Assembly (NCBI GenBank): GCA_027371625.1
Contig: DAHXMQ010000335.1
Location: 1-14,148 of the forward strand
DNA from: Candidatus Methanoperedentaceae archaeon
GTDB lineage: Archaea > Halobacteriota > Methanosarcinia > Methanosarcinales > Methanoperedenaceae
Direction of reading: 5' to 3'
DNA length: 14,148 nucleotides
The notes beneath the pieces were generated by a model that did no database searches, was not told the origin of the DNA, and saw only the letters and a program-made list of their open reading frames with translations. Position 1 is the stretch's first letter, and each line of letters begins with the position of its first letter. Both the position numbers and the translations under genes were made by a program. This document shows positions 1-6,388 of the stretch, piece after piece.

Positions 1-75
1 AAATCTAGCAAAGTCATATACTTCCCTCTTCATATCCGGAGGCAATTCGTTGATCAATTCTTCAACTGTTTCCAT
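1..75 (-). CDS. DUF2281-type antitoxin-like protein, N-terminal part (runs off window)
   Basis: Reading the minus strand from an ATG at 75 gives 25 uninterrupted codons to the window edge, starting METVEELINELPPDMKREV. The ELP-P-hydrophobic-x-x-EV-x-DF-x-x-F pattern is the usual start of DUF2281 proteins, short helical proteins that often serve as the antitoxin of a VapC/PIN-type toxin. Only the N-terminus is present, so the DNA-binding or toxin-binding part and any partner toxin lie outside the window. The gene is divergent from the DUF4258 gene at 126, with 50 bases between the two starts. The family call rests on 25 residues and on memory of the family. Confidence 0.6.
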   Translation of the reverse strand, partial: METVEELINELPPDMKREVYDFARF

Positions 76-125
76 GCAGCGAACCTCAATATTTATTACA
101 TACTGTTTGTCTTGCTGAAGAACTT

Positions 126-431
126 ATGAAAATTGAAGAAATCAAAGAGAAAATAAGGGCTAATGAGTACGAAATTAGCTTCCATGCGGAAAAAGAAAGG
201 TATGCGGAGGACATAACAATCTTTGATTTAGAAACCGCCATCTCCAATGGCGAGATATTGGAAAATTATCCTGACGATACAAGGGGAACAAGTTGTCTTG
301 TCCTCGGGTATTCACAAGGTAGATCCATCCATATCGTTTGTGGTTATACGCCTGGAAAATGGCTCAGAATAATAACAGTATATATACCCAAACCACCAAA
401 ATGGATTGATGAAAGAACGAGAACCAAATGA
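126..431 (+). CDS. DUF4258 domain protein, probable toxin of a toxin-antitoxin pair
   Basis: This 101-residue protein begins with a helix, then SFHAEKERYAED (residues 18-29; His20), then a beta-rich half with IVCGYTP and LRIITVYIP. That order is typical of DUF4258, a small RelE/BrnT-like fold usually found with a YgiT-type zinc-finger partner. Such proteins are thought to act as RNase-like toxins, but no catalytic residue can be assigned with certainty here. The ATG at 126 is preceded by an AT-rich stretch (ATATTTATTA near 90-99) about 30 bases upstream, which suits a TATA box and a very short leader. The stop overlaps the GAGGT ribosome-binding site of the next gene, so the two are almost certainly one transcript. 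Confidence 0.8.
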   Translation: MKIEEIKEKIRANEYEISFHAEKERYAEDITIFDLETAISNGEILENYPDDTRGTSCLVLGYSQGRSIHIVCGYTPGKWLRIITVYIPKPPKWIDERTRTK

Positions 432-440
432 GGTAAATTG

Positions 441-692
441 ATGCATAAATATGGAGATTGTTCATTTTGTGGCGGAGAAGTGAACAATGATAAGGCTGAA
501 TTAGATTATCGCTATAAAGGAAAGTTGTATATTTTTAAGGATGTACCAGTTGGTATTTGCCAGCAATGCGGTGAAAAATATCTTACTGCAAAAGTGGCTA
601 AAGAGATTGAGCGGAAGATTCAAACAAAACAGAAATGGGATAAAACTATTTGTGTCCCTGTGGATATCTTCACGGAGAGAATACCTGCATAG
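441..692 (+). CDS. YgiT/MqsA-type zinc-finger protein, probable antitoxin
   Basis: The 83-residue protein carries two CxxC knuckles, Cys7/Cys10 (CSFCGGEV) and Cys40/Cys43 (CQQCGEKY), the zinc-binding fold of the N-terminal half of the MqsA antitoxin (YgiT-type zinc finger). After the second knuckle comes a short helix (YLTAKVAKEIERKIQ). The C-terminal HTH of full-length MqsA is absent, as is common for YgiT proteins paired with DUF4258. I chose the ATG at 441 over the in-frame TTG at 438 because GAGGT at 430-434 then has a normal 6-base spacing. It probably neutralises the DUF4258 protein encoded just upstream; this follows from family co-occurrence, not from direct evidence. Confidence 0.85.
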   Translation: MHKYGDCSFCGGEVNNDKAELDYRYKGKLYIFKDVPVGICQQCGEKYLTAKVAKEIERKIQTKQKWDKTICVPVDIFTERIPA

Positions 693-857
693 GATGCTTA
701 GAAATAGTAACAAATCTGCGTTATCTGCGGTTCGTTTTTTTAGAGCCAATGGTTGCATCGTTTTCCTATCGGGCGCGCCGAAACTGTTGAAAATATTTAA
801 ATCAGAGTTCGTAACGAGTTCGTATCAAGTTCGTTGTTTTATGAAAATTGCGCTCCA

Positions 858-881
858 CTTTGCGTTCTTTGCGACTTTGCG
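858..881. repeat. Three CTTTGCG units with 8-9 base period
   Basis: CTTTGCG occurs at 858-864, 867-873 and 875-881, giving an 8-9 base period. The same layout in another alphabet appears at 715-730 (TCTGCG twice) and at 995-1020 (CACAGAG/CACAGAG/CACGGAG). From general experience, such strings recur in intergenic regions of many prokaryotic genomes; I cannot check this here. Confidence 0.7.
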
Positions 882-973
882 GTGAGCGGTCGCCACGACC
901 CCAACCTCCCTCCTGCAGGCGCGCACCTCCCGCCGCGGCTACGGGTGCGAGGGTACGGACAACAACCGCTTTC

Positions 974-991
974 ATATTCATCAATGAATAT
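974..991. repeat. Short perfect inverted repeat ATATTCAT/ATGAATAT
   Basis: ATATTCAT (974-981) and ATGAATAT (984-991) are exact reverse complements separated by two bases. It abuts the CCACAGAG hairpin at 995. No gene start is nearby, so its role is unknown. Confidence 0.6.
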
Positions 992-994
992 AAA

Positions 995-1060
995 CCACAG
1001 AGCGCACAGAGGACACGGAGGGATATGTAAAAATCTCTGTGGTCTCTGTGTCTTCCGTGG
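995..1060. repeat. Imperfect inverted repeat of CCACAGAG type, hairpin-forming
   Basis: The arms 995-1020 and 1035-1060 are each 26 bases and match at 19 of 26 positions as reverse complements, with a 14-base loop between them. The left arm reads CCACAGAGCGCACAGAGG at its start; the right arm ends CTTCCGTGG. Each arm itself has a roughly 9-base period. It could be a mobile-repeat relic or a transcribed hairpin. It is followed by TTTTTT at 1071-1076, so a terminator role is possible for anything transcribed from the left. Confidence 0.65.
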
Positions 1061-1111
1061 CTGATTATCCTTTTTTGTTATTCTTAGAAATATGCCTGCA
1101 TCGGGTTCGTA

Positions 1112-1125
1112 TCGGCGCGCGCCGA
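1112..1125. repeat. 14-bp perfect GC-rich palindrome
   Basis: TCGGCGCGCGCCGA is its own reverse complement. It lies inside the second of two related blocks. The first block, at 771-812, shares GCGCGCCGAAA, TGTT, TTAAAT and TTCGT in the same order with longer spacers, so the two look like degraded copies of one dispersed element. Confidence 0.6.
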
Positions 1126-1274
1126 AATGTTTAAATTCGTGATGCATGTTGGGGGGCAATGCGGTTTTTTCTTTGTGTCCTCTGTACCCTCAGTGTTTTC
1201 GTATTTATAAGAAGATGGCTACAAATAATGCATTTTTATCTGACCAAACATAAATTGAATCAGTCTCTTTTTCC

Positions 1275-1284
1275 AATATAATTA
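1275..1284 (+). promoter_or_regulatory. Probable TATA box for the AlaRS remnant
   Basis: AATATAATTA is centred about 32 bases before the ATG at 1312. There is no ribosome-binding site before the ATG, so a nearly leaderless mRNA is expected. The promoter seems to have been kept with the 5' end of the gene. Confidence 0.5.
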
Positions 1285-1311
1285 TGTATCCCCTAACAAT
1301 TACAGACCGCT

Positions 1312-1914
1312 ATGCTACAGGACGAGTACCAGCTTGATTATTTCAAAGAGAACGGCTTCGTGCGCAAACAATGCCAGAAATGTGGTCCAAACTTCTGGAC
1401 ACGCGACCCCGAAGCCGAGCTATGCGGGGATGCGCCATGCGTGGAATACTCGTTCATCGGCAATCCTGTGTTCAAGAGGGAATACGACATATCCTCCATG
1501 CGGGAGGCATATTTATCGTTCTTCGAGCGGCACGGGCACACGAGGGTAAAGCGTTATCCTGTTATCGCACGCTGGCGTGACGACATATACCTCACCATTG
1601 CATCCATTGCTGATTTCCAGCCTTTTGTAACCTCAGGCATCGTCCCCCCGCCTGCGAATCCACTAACTATTTCCCAGCCGTGCATAAGGCTTGATGATCT
1701 CGCTGGCGTGAAGCTCGTGGTGGCTGCAGGCGAGCGCGCGCAAAAAAGAGGCGTGAATTCTGGTGCAATCGTGCTCGAGATGTCCAAGCTCGTTGGAGGC
1801 GGAGGCGGAGGGAAGCCGGGGATAGCGCAGGGAGGCGGCATGGATGTTACGAGGATTGAGGAGGCGCTGGAAAAGGGGGTGGAGATGGTGAAGGAAACGG
1901 TTAGTTTTCCTTAA
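1312..1914 (+). pseudogene. alaS: Alanyl-tRNA synthetase remnant: N-terminus joined in frame to C-terminal DHHA1-like end
   Basis: Residues 1-130 match the start of archaeal AlaRS: four cysteines at 21, 24, 38 and 43, then [28 protein letters not shown] (class II motif 1 region) and [16 protein letters not shown]. At about residue 130-132 (base ~1701) the sequence jumps to the extreme C-terminus of the same protein: [34 protein letters not shown] and a final helix. Missing are class II motifs 2 and 3, the tRNA-recognition part and the HxxxH editing domain, roughly 700 residues of the usual ~900. It cannot aminoacylate. The frame is nonetheless open across the junction, so a 200-residue product could be made. 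It is either a young deletion pseudogene or a retained mini-protein; a full alaS would have to exist elsewhere. The stop overlaps the convergent lipoprotein stop by 3 bases. Confidence 0.88.
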
Positions 1915-2441
1915 TCCGTCAGCCCATATTTGGTTAAATCAAAGCTGTAATCATTTCGTACTCCGTTCATCATTACAGTAATATCTAACGTCGGAGCATC
2001 GCTTTTATGGACTAAAGGATAGCACATGGCAAGATTTTGATTTGTATTAGCATTCAGCTTAAACTGCAATCCGGTACTGCGCACGCACGCATTACTCAAT
2101 CCGCCCACGCTGTCGTACATATTCAGTGTTCTCCCATCTTTCAGTCCGAGTGTATTTTTAACCACTGCAACATTGAGGCTCTGTGGATTGTTATTCTTGA
2201 CATCCAGATTTACTTGAGTACAGGGTTGTGTTGTTCCACTTACAATACAATTCTGAAGAGTCTCAACTTCGAGCAATAGCTGATAGCTGGAGGTCTGGAC
2301 AGCAGGGATCTGACCCACAGTCTCTACAGGGGTAGCATGAGCCGTCTCTGACACTTTGCCCTGCTGGGTACTGGTGCATCCTGAGAAGAGAACCAAAAGC
2401 CCTATAGCTGTTATAAAGACAGCATTTTTAAATTTTACCAT
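1911..2441 (-). CDS. Putative lipoprotein of unknown function (DUF4352-like beta domain)
   Basis: The 176-residue protein opens with [22 protein letters not shown]: a short basic start, a hydrophobic core and a lipobox LFSGC with Cys22 as the lipidated residue. A linker of about 30 residues rich in Thr, Ala and Pro follows. The rest is a predicted beta-sandwich that includes [27 protein letters not shown]. The conserved-looking NNNPQSLNV stretch recalls DUF4352/Ig-like extracellular domains. Four further cysteines (in NCIV, QPCTQ, NACV, AMCYP) could form disulfides outside the cell. No ligand or partner can be named. It stands alone between two oppositely oriented neighbours, 50 bases downstream of the UDG stop on the same strand. 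Confidence 0.75.
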   Translation of the reverse strand: MVKFKNAVFITAIGLLVLFSGCTSTQQGKVSETAHATPVETVGQIPAVQTSSYQLLLEVETLQNCIVSGTTQPCTQVNLDVKNNNPQSLNVAVVKNTLGLKDGRTLNMYDSVGGLSNACVRSTGLQFKLNANTNQNLAMCYPLVHKSDAPTLDITVMMNGVRNDYSFDLTKYGLTD

Positions 2442-2491
2442 AACACCACAAGAATTAAAATTACCTGCTATAAGATAAAACTGTCGATGCG

Positions 2492-3073
2492 CTAAAGTCC
2501 AAGCTCTTTTCCTATAATACGGAAATCCTCTTTGAGACTGGACAAATATGCTGGATTGTAAAGCGCCGCGGCAGGATGAAATGTAGGCATTATTTTCGAT
2601 GGAACTCCGAAAAGCAGTTCCCCCTCAAAAATCTTTCCCCTGACCTCGGTTATCCCCCTGACATTCACATTAATTTTTGAAAGAATGTATCCTGTCGAGT
2701 GGTTCCCGAGCGTAACAATAATCTTTGGGTTAATTATCCGAATCTGCCTGTCAAGGTAAGGGGCGCAAGCCCTGATTTCATCCTCCTTCGGAGCCCTGTT
2801 CTCAGGAGGGCGATGCTTAACGATATTGGTTATGTAAACATCTTCTCTGCCGAAGCCTATTCCCGAGAGCAGAGAATCCAGGAGCTTGCCAGCCCTTCCA
2901 ACAAAAGGTCTTCCCTTAACGTCTTCCTGATAGCCCGGCGCTTCGCCTATGAGCATGAGCCTTGCTTCAGTTTTTCCCTCTCCCGGAACAGGATTCTTTG
3001 CCTGCTTCCACAGCCGGCATTTCCTGCAATCCCGAACCTCTGCGACCAACTCATCAAGTAATTCATTTGGCAT
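2492..3073 (-). CDS. Family 4 uracil-DNA glycosylase (iron-sulfur type)
   Basis: The protein removes uracil from DNA to start base-excision repair. In its 193 residues the family motifs are clear: GEAPGYQEDVKGRPFVGRAGK at 43-63 (uracil-binding and catalytic loop) and HPAAALY at 166-172. Family-4 enzymes hold a [4Fe-4S] cluster with four cysteines. Cys16, Cys19 and Cys103 are in place, but the third ligand position, normally Cys in the NxxKCRPP motif, is His87 (NIVKHRPPENR). The codon is CAT in a well-kept frame, so a simple sequencing slip is unlikely. The 87-103 spacing is the family's usual 16 residues. It is divergent from the Hel308 gene, with 131 bases between the starts. Confidence 0.93.
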   Translation of the reverse strand: MPNELLDELVAEVRDCRKCRLWKQAKNPVPGEGKTEARLMLIGEAPGYQEDVKGRPFVGRAGKLLDSLLSGIGFGREDVYITNIVKHRPPENRAPKEDEIRACAPYLDRQIRIINPKIIVTLGNHSTGYILSKINVNVRGITEVRGKIFEGELLFGVPSKIMPTFHPAAALYNPAYLSSLKEDFRIIGKELGL

Positions 3074-3113
3074 CGTAATAAAGAGGCTGGGCTATCGCTT
3101 TAATGTTTCCACA

Positions 3114-3161
3114 TTTGATGAACCCGTCAAAAAAAGGTGGATTAAAATTGGGTTCATCAAA
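3114..3161. promoter_or_regulatory. Perfect 12-bp inverted repeat between UDG and Hel308 genes, candidate operator
   Basis: TTTGATGAACCC (3114-3125) and GGGTTCATCAAA (3150-3161) are exact reverse complements with a 24-base AT-rich spacer. The spacer contains GGATTAAAAT (3139-3148), a reasonable TATA-like sequence for the rightward gene. The element sits midway in the 131-base divergent region, 41 bases from the UDG start and 44 from the Hel308 start. A dimeric regulator on this site could control both repair genes. A transcribed hairpin is an alternative. Confidence 0.6.
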
Positions 3162-3204
3162 GATTGCGATGGTTTGAATACGCATCCTGCCCTTTAGCTC
3201 TGAA

Positions 3205-5400
3205 ATGAAAATCCAAGACCTCGACCTTCCTGATAATGTAGTCCAACTCTATAAGGATTCAGGCATAACGGAATTATATCCTCCCCAGGCTGATGCGATT
3301 GGCAGAGGTTTACTGGAAGGCAAAAACCTCGTTGCTGCGATACCAACAGCCTCGGGCAAAACTCTGCTGGCAGAATTTGCCATGCTGGAATCAATACTGG
3401 ATGAAAACAAACCCGGAAAAGCCCTGTACATCGTGCCCCTGCGCGCACTTGCAAGCGAGAAATACGACAGTTTCCAAAAATTCCAAAGCATAATGAAAAG
3501 CAGCGGGAAGGGCATATCTACCGCAATTTCAATAGGTGACTATGATTCTCCTGATGAGTGGCTGGGACACTCTGACATTATCGTAGCCACATCTGAAAAA
3601 GTGGACTCGCTCCTGCGGAACAGGTCTCACTGGATGGAAGAGATAACTATCGTAGTCGCAGATGAGATACACCTTATCGATTCTCCCGACCGCGGGCCGA
3701 CACTTGAGATCGTGCTTGCCAAACTGATGCAGCTAAACCCGCAGATAATAGCGCTTTCAGCAACCATTGGCAATGCAAATGAAATCGCAAAATGGCTGGA
3801 TGCCGAACTTGTAGTTAGCGACTGGCGCCCGATACTATTAAAAGAAGGGGTTTTTTTCGGGAATGCCATAATTTTTGCAGACAGAAGCCAGCGCGATATT
3901 AAAGAATTCCATAAGGACAGTGCCATATCGCTTGCTGCCGATACACTCGTTGAAGGCGGGCAGTGTCTTGTATTTGAAAGCAGCAGGAAAAACAGTGAAG
4001 GTCTGGCTGCGCGCATGGGGACATCGATATCGCCCCTTATCTCTTCCGGCACTAAAGAAAAACTACGTGCTCTCGCTATGGAAATCCGTGAATCAAGCGA
4101 GGTTGAAACTGCAAAAAAGCTTGCTCTCTGCATCGAGAATGGAAGCGCATTCCACCATGCCGGGCTTATCTCAGAGCAGCGAAAGTTAATCGAGGACGGG
4201 TTCAGGGTTGGCACAATTAAAGTAATCGTGGCTACACCCACACTTGCAGCAGGTCTCAATCTCCCTGCGCGCCGCGTCATAATAAAAGGATACAGAAGAT
4301 ACGATGTTAATTTTGGTCTCGCGCCCATACCTGTGCTTGAGTACAAGCAGATGGCAGGAAGGGCGGGGCGTCCGCGCCTTGATCCGTATGGGGAATCCGT
4401 TCTTGTGGCAAAAACGTACGATGAGCTTGAGGAACTCATGCAGCAGTATGTGCTTTCGGATGTTGAGAAAATCTGGTCAAAACTCGGCTCGGAAAATGCC
4501 CTGCGCACACATATCCTATCCACAATCGCAACAGGTTTTGCCCGCAGCATGGAGGAGTTGCTTGAGTTCATGGGCGCAACTTTTTACTCTACCCAGCAGG
4601 AGCCCTGGAGCCTGAAGACTGTGATTGATAAAATAATAGGTTTCCTTGTCGATAAAAAGATGATAATAGAAAAAGATGGACTTTTCGCAACAAGGCTCGG
4701 GGCACTGGTATCGAGGTTATACATCGACCCGCTTTCAGCCTCCAGAATTCTTGAAGGATTGGAGAGGATAGATGAAAAAAGCATTGAATATACCGAATTA
4801 ACCCTTCTCCATCTTGCCTGCACCACGCCAGATATGCGCTCGCTGTACCTTCGCCAAAACGATTACGAGTGGCTGAGTGATTTTGTGATGGAGCACCACA
4901 TGGAGTTCGTTCACGTGCCTGCGCAGTTCAAGATGGATTACGAATGGTTCCTCTCAGAGGTAAAGACTGCATGCGTTATGCTTGACTGGATTAATGAGAA
5001 AAAAGAAGACGATATTGTAAAGAGATTCGGCATAGGTGAAGGCGATATACACGCGCTCTCCGAGACCATGCTTTGGCTTGTTCATTCGATGGCAGAGCTT
5101 GCTGCATTCCAGAAAAGTCCGTGCGCAAAGAAAGCGGCGGAGCTTGAAGAACGCGTTGGATACGGGGCAAGAGAGGAGCTTCTTGATCTTATCCAGATAA
5201 GAGGTATAGGCAGGGTAAGGGCAAGAAAGCTCTATGATGCAGGATTCAAGGATATGGAAGCGCTTCGAGTGGCTAAACCGCAGGTGATTGCAAAAATAAT
5301 CGGTCAGAAAATTGTCATGAAAATCCTGAAGCAGATAGGTACTTCCATACCCATCGAGGAGCCATCAGACGAGCAGCGAAGCCTCGGAGATTTCAGGTAA
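3205..5400 (+). CDS. hel308: Hel308 (Hjm) superfamily 2 DNA helicase
   Basis: The 731-residue protein is an ATP-dependent 3'-5' helicase that works at stalled replication forks. It has the whole motif set: Q-motif-like LYPPQADAI (25-32), Walker A PTASGKT (47-53), DEIH (153-156), SAT (185-187), motif V VATPTLAAGLNLPARR, and motif VI QMAGRAGRP (382-390). Winged-helix and ratchet regions follow. A helix-hairpin-helix (IQIRGIGRVRARKLYDAGF, from 663) ends in the region that grips single-stranded DNA. The last eight residues, QRSLGDFR (724-731), fit the QxxLxxF core of a PCNA-binding PIP box, in line with the PCNA contact known for archaeal Hel308/Hjm. Length is normal for the family. The ATG at 3205 gives the expected N-terminus; there is no strong ribosome-binding site. 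Confidence 0.97.
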   Translation: MKIQDLDLPDNVVQLYKDSGITELYPPQADAIGRGLLEGKNLVAAIPTASGKTLLAEFAMLESILDENKPGKALYIVPLRALASEKYDSFQKFQSIMKSSGKGISTAISIGDYDSPDEWLGHSDIIVATSEKVDSLLRNRSHWMEEITIVVADEIHLIDSPDRGPTLEIVLAKLMQLNPQIIALSATIGNANEIAKWLDAELVVSDWRPILLKEGVFFGNAIIFADRSQRDIKEFHKDSAISLAADTLVEGGQCLVFESSRKNSEGLAARMGTSISPLISSGTKEKLRALAMEIRESSEVETAKKLALCIENGSAFHHAGLISEQRKLIEDGFRVGTIKVIVATPTLAAGLNLPARRVIIKGYRRYDVNFGLAPIPVLEYKQMAGRAGRPRLDPYGESVLVAKTYDELEELMQQYVLSDVEKIWSKLGSENALRTHILSTIATGFARSMEELLEFMGATFYSTQQEPWSLKTVIDKIIGFLVDKKMIIEKDGLFATRLGALVSRLYIDPLSASRILEGLERIDEKSIEYTELTLLHLACTTPDMRSLYLRQNDYEWLSDFVMEHHMEFVHVPAQFKMDYEWFLSEVKTACVMLDWINEKKEDDIVKRFGIGEGDIHALSETMLWLVHSMAELAAFQKSPCAKKAAELEERVGYGAREELLDLIQIRGIGRVRARKLYDAGFKDMEALRVAKPQVIAKIIGQKIVMKILKQIGTSIPIEEPSDEQRSLGDFR

Positions 5401-5408
5401 CCTTTAAT

Positions 5409-5430
5409 ACTCATTTGATAGTTAATGAGT
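5409..5430. promoter_or_regulatory. 7-bp inverted repeat just before the cis-prenyltransferase start
   Basis: ACTCATT (5409-5415) and AATGAGT (5424-5430) are exact reverse complements around 8 bases. They lie between a TATA-like TTTAATA (5403-5409) and the ATG at 5435. A regulator bound here would cover the transcription start. The short length makes chance possible. Confidence 0.35.
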
Positions 5431-5434
5431 GGTG

Positions 5435-6388
5435 ATGGATCGTTTGAGCCTGTCGGGAATTCTGTATGGAAGCTATGAGGCTTTACTTGCCAATGAAATA
5501 AAGGATAAGCCTGTCCCTTCGCATGTCGCAATTATTATGGACGGCAACAGGCGCTTTGCAAAAAAACACGGGCTGGAGCAGTATTACGGTCATTTCAGGG
5601 GTGCGGATACAACGGAAAAAGCCCTTGACTGGAGTTTTGACCTTGGTATTAAGCAGCTCACTGTCTATGCCTTTTCTACCGAGAATTTTGTAAGGTCGGA
5701 ACTGGAGAAAAAGAGGCTTTTTGAGCTTATAGGGATAAAGTTCGATAAAATATGCAATGACGAGCGAACGCATAGACGAAGAATGAGGGTCAGGGTACTT
5801 GGTAATATAGAAAATCTCCCTTTTTCCTTGCAGTCGTCAGCCAAACATGCCGAAGAGATTACAAAAAATTACAGTGGCGTGTATCTAAATGTGGCGCTTG
5901 CCTACGGCGGGAGACAGGAGCTGGTCGATGCTGCACGCAAGATGGCGTGGAAAATCAGGAGCGGCGAATTATCCGTAAAAGACATCAATGAAGAGATAAT
6001 ATCAAATAACCTGTATCCTGCAAGCGGCTCTGTTCCCTATGTCGATCTTATTATACGAACAGGCGGAGACGAGCGGATATCCAATTTCCTTCCCTGGCAG
6101 GCGAACGGGAATGAGTGCGCAGCATATTTCTGCGCCCCGTTCTGGCCAGAGTTCCGTAGGATTGACTTCCTTCGCGCCATACGCACATATCAAACAAGGG
6201 AGCACGAGAGGCAGAAGAACACGGTTATGAGGATCGTCAAACTGTTGAGCTATTACGGCATGGTGGAAGTGGAGGATGTTATCCGCATCTCAAGGAAATT
6301 CATTGCAATCCCGAAGGAAGAAATAATAAAGATACTCCACGAACTCGCGAGTCGCAACGTGGCGATGCAAAGCATGATAAAGTGGTAA
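5435..6388 (+). CDS. uppS: cis-Prenyltransferase, catalytic subunit (UppS/DHDDS-like, archaeal long form)
   Basis: The enzyme condenses isopentenyl diphosphate in cis to build the polyprenyl carrier used for glycan assembly at the membrane. The catalytic motif is intact: MDGNRRFAKKHG with Asp36, Gly37, Asn38, Arg39, Arg40. It is followed by the FSTENF motif and by IIRTGGDERISNFLPWQ. The next stretch, ANGNECAAYFCAPFWPEF, is two residues longer than the bacterial version, as in haloarchaeal and methanosarcinal homologues, and keeps the Glu. From ATG 5435 the protein has 317 residues, longer than bacterial UppS (~250). The extra ~65 C-terminal residues (MVEVEDVIRISRKF to the end) are helical and may be winged-helix-like. 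No C-terminal RxG motif is seen, so activity may depend on the partner at 6389. GTG codons at 5429 and 5432 are possible earlier starts. Confidence 0.93.
   Translation: MDRLSLSGILYGSYEALLANEIKDKPVPSHVAIIMDGNRRFAKKHGLEQYYGHFRGADTTEKALDWSFDLGIKQLTVYAFSTENFVRSELEKKRLFELIGIKFDKICNDERTHRRRMRVRVLGNIENLPFSLQSSAKHAEEITKNYSGVYLNVALAYGGRQELVDAARKMAWKIRSGELSVKDINEEIISNNLYPASGSVPYVDLIIRTGGDERISNFLPWQANGNECAAYFCAPFWPEFRRIDFLRAIRTYQTREHERQKNTVMRIVKLLSYYGMVEVEDVIRISRKFIAIPKEEIIKILHELASRNVAMQSMIKW

Larger units (their letters stand above)
693..1311. other. Gene-free region with degenerate short-period repeats
   Basis: About 620 bases have no convincing gene on either strand. The stretch contains a TCTGCGTTATCTGCGG element (715-730), three CTTTGCG units (858-881), a CCACAGAG-type imperfect hairpin (995-1060), a further CTTTGTGTCCTCTGT piece (1171-1185), two related GCGCGCCGAAA blocks (773-783 and 1117-1127), and a local GC-rich patch (about 888-960). 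Short open frames exist here in several registers, but their translations (for example NHRAHRGHGG) simply reflect the short-period repeats. The last 40 bases hold the likely promoter of the AlaRS remnant. Confidence 0.75.

Noticed and set aside
888..900. GGTCG/CGACC short hairpin in the GC-rich patch
   Set aside because: A five-base stem in a GC-rich segment is expected by chance, and no gene boundary is near.
995..1060. CRISPR-like repeat or tRNA-like fold
   Set aside because: The arms are inverted, not regularly spaced direct repeats with unique spacers. No acceptor stem, anticodon arm or TTCGA-type loop in proper order is present.
802..1159. Several overlapping short open frames of 60-106 codons on both strands
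   Set aside because: They lie in the repeat mosaic, and their sequence mirrors the short-period repeats (NHRAHRGHGG and similar). There are no start signals and no domain-like pattern.
3627..4571. A 314-codon open frame antisense to the helicase gene
   Set aside because: It is fully covered by hel308 with all motifs intact. The composition is Ser-rich, typical of a reverse-strand shadow of a codon-biased gene.
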